The notes under the pieces: model-generated
Databases searched by the model: none
What the model saw: the letters and a program-made list of their open reading frames with translations, nothing else
What the model was told of the DNA's origin: nothing
Position numbers and translations under genes: made by a program
Part shown: one piece after another, positions 5,441-6,307 of the stretch
Layout: the number at the start of each line of letters is the position of its first letter
Numbering within the stretch: the stretch's first letter is position 1
Assembly: GCA_004525875.1 (NCBI GenBank)
Contig: SPBQ01000144.1
Location: 1 to 6,307 of the forward strand
Reading direction: 5' to 3'
Source: Myxococcales bacterium
Lineage (GTDB): Bacteria; Desulfobacterota_B; Binatia; UBA1149; SPBQ01
DNA: 6,307 nucleotides

Positions 5441-6307
5441 CGGCGCGATAGCCCTCCTCGGCACGGCGCGGCAGCGTGAGCCAGAACGTGCTACCCTGGC
5501 CGGGTGTCGATTCCACGGTCGCGTCGCCGCCGTGCAGACGGGCCGCCTTCTTGACGATGGCCAGCCCGATGCCCGTGCCGGGATAGGCCTCACGCGGATG
5601 CAGACGCTCGAAGATCGAGAAGATTCGCTCGTGATGGTTCGGCTCGATGCCGATGCCGTTGTCGCGGACGAACAGATGATGGGCGTTCGCATCGGTCTGG
5701 ATGCCGATGGAGAGCTGCGGGCGACGATCCTCGGGGACGAACTTCACCGCGTTCGTCACGAGGTTCTGGATGGCAGTCTCGAGCAGTGAGCGATGGCCCC
5801 AGACGACGGGTAGGTCCTCGCTCACCTCGACGCGCGCGTCGCGATCGGTGAGCTGCGGGCTGAGCCCCTCGAGCACGCGCGTCACGACCGCTCCGAGGTC
5901 GACGCGGTCATCGGCGAGCGAGCGGCCCAGACGGGCGTGCTGCAGCAGGTCGTTGAGCAGCGTGTCCATCCGTGCGGCGCCGTCGGCGATCAGGGAGAGG
6001 TAGGTCCGCGCACGCTCGTCGAGGCTATCCCCGTAGTCCTCGCCGAGGGCTACGGCGAACGCCTCCATGGCACGCAGGGGGGCCTTCAGGTCGTGCGAGA
6101 TCGTCTGCGCGAAGACCTCGAGTTCTTCGTTGCTGTCGCGCAGTGCTTCCTCCGTTTCCTTGGCGGCGGTGATGTCGTTGGCCAGGCCCGCCATGATGCG
6201 CCCCGGCTGCTTGCCGGTGCGGACCATGAAGCCTTGGTCGCGGATCCAGCGGATCGTGCCGTCGGGTCGCAGGATGCGGAACTCCTCGTCGAAGTCTCCG
6301 CCGACGA
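5424..6307 (-). CDS. PAS-containing sensor histidine kinase (5'-truncated by window edge)
   Basis: The reading frame stays open to the right edge, so only the C-terminal 293 or so residues are present; ATG 6227 is internal, because the upstream frame (F..EFRILRPDGTIRWIRDQGF) is the end of a PAS fold. Counting from the first complete codon (6305): PAS/PAC end at about 1-55 with NDITAAKETEEAL, then a short coiled linker and the HisKA dimerisation helix with FAQTISHDLKAPLRAM, where H71 is the predicted phosphorylated histidine. The ATPase domain has its N-box at NLVTNAVKF (N181, N185), the G1 box DNGIGI (215-220), FSIFERLH and the G2 box GTGIGLAIVKK (243-253). All catalytic boxes are intact. The H-box and FERLH style match kinases that pair with Rcp1-type regulators. 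No membrane helix is visible in this part; sensor domains further upstream are outside the window, so the stimulus is unknown. It is transcribed with, and overlaps, the regulator gene downstream. Confidence 0.93.
   Translation of the reverse strand, partial: VGGDFDEEFRILRPDGTIRWIRDQGFMVRTGKQPGRIMAGLANDITAAKETEEALRDSNEELEVFAQTISHDLKAPLRAMEAFAVALGEDYGDSLDERARTYLSLIADGAARMDTLLNDLLQHARLGRSLADDRVDLGAVVTRVLEGLSPQLTDRDARVEVSEDLPVVWGHRSLLETAIQNLVTNAVKFVPEDRRPQLSIGIQTDANAHHLFVRDNGIGIEPNHHERIFSIFERLHPREAYPGTGIGLAIVKKAARLHGGDATVESTPGQGSTFWLTLPRRAEEGYRAGDAAA

Noticed and set aside
5441..5692. N-terminal extension of the response regulator into the kinase gene
   Set aside because: The extra 84 codons are Ser/Arg-rich out-of-frame reading of conserved kinase ATPase codons; GTG 5440 with its upstream GAGGAGGG gives a normal receiver length.
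6225..6227. ATG at 6227 as the start of the histidine kinase
   Set aside because: The frame upstream continues without a stop and encodes the conserved EFRILRPDGTIRWI part of a PAS fold, so the gene runs beyond the window.
1..6307. Defence island, prophage, insertion sequence, CRISPR array or tRNA
   Set aside because: No transposase or integrase motifs, terminal repeats, regular repeat-spacer units or tRNA-like folds were seen; all long coding stretches belong to the five genes described.

Overview
The window is dense, GC-rich bacterial DNA with five genes and no RNA gene, insertion sequence, CRISPR array or other mobile element that I can see. The base composition, the coding on nearly every base, the GTG starts and the gene families fit a free-living, high-GC Gram-negative-type bacterium such as a member of the Myxococcota/deltaproteobacterial or neighbouring groups. 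The sequence alone does not fix the phylum.

Layout, left to right: (1) the 3' part of a Bat-locus gene on the plus strand, entering from the left edge. It encodes a BatD-like protein fused in frame to a BatE-like TPR/SH3 protein. (2) A gap of about 107 bases with a plausible promoter. (3) A three-gene plus-strand operon for proton-translocating NAD(P) transhydrogenase: the soluble NAD(H)-binding alpha-1 subunit (pntAA), the small membrane subunit alpha-2 (pntAB), and the beta subunit (pntB) with membrane and NADP(H)-binding domains. (4) A convergent junction of only 23 bases. (5) On the minus strand, a PAS-containing sensor histidine kinase, cut by the right edge, followed by an overlapping single-domain Rcp1-type response regulator.

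The three pnt genes should act together. PntAA binds NAD(H) in the cytoplasm, PntAB and PntB supply about 3 + 9 membrane helices, and the PntB C-terminus binds NADP(H). The proton gradient drives hydride transfer from NADH to NADP+, making NADPH. The kinase and regulator almost certainly form one phosphorelay pair, but neither shows a DNA-binding output. The Bat protein probably works with MoxR/BatA/BatB-type proteins encoded to the left, which is inferred from the family and not visible here.

I found no convincing undescribed system. The points most worth a second look are the BatD-BatE fusion with a signal-peptide-like segment buried at the junction, the 69-base gap between pntAA and pntAB with its 20-codon ORF and stop-codon hairpin, and the non-canonical residue beside the phosphoacceptor loop of the response regulator.
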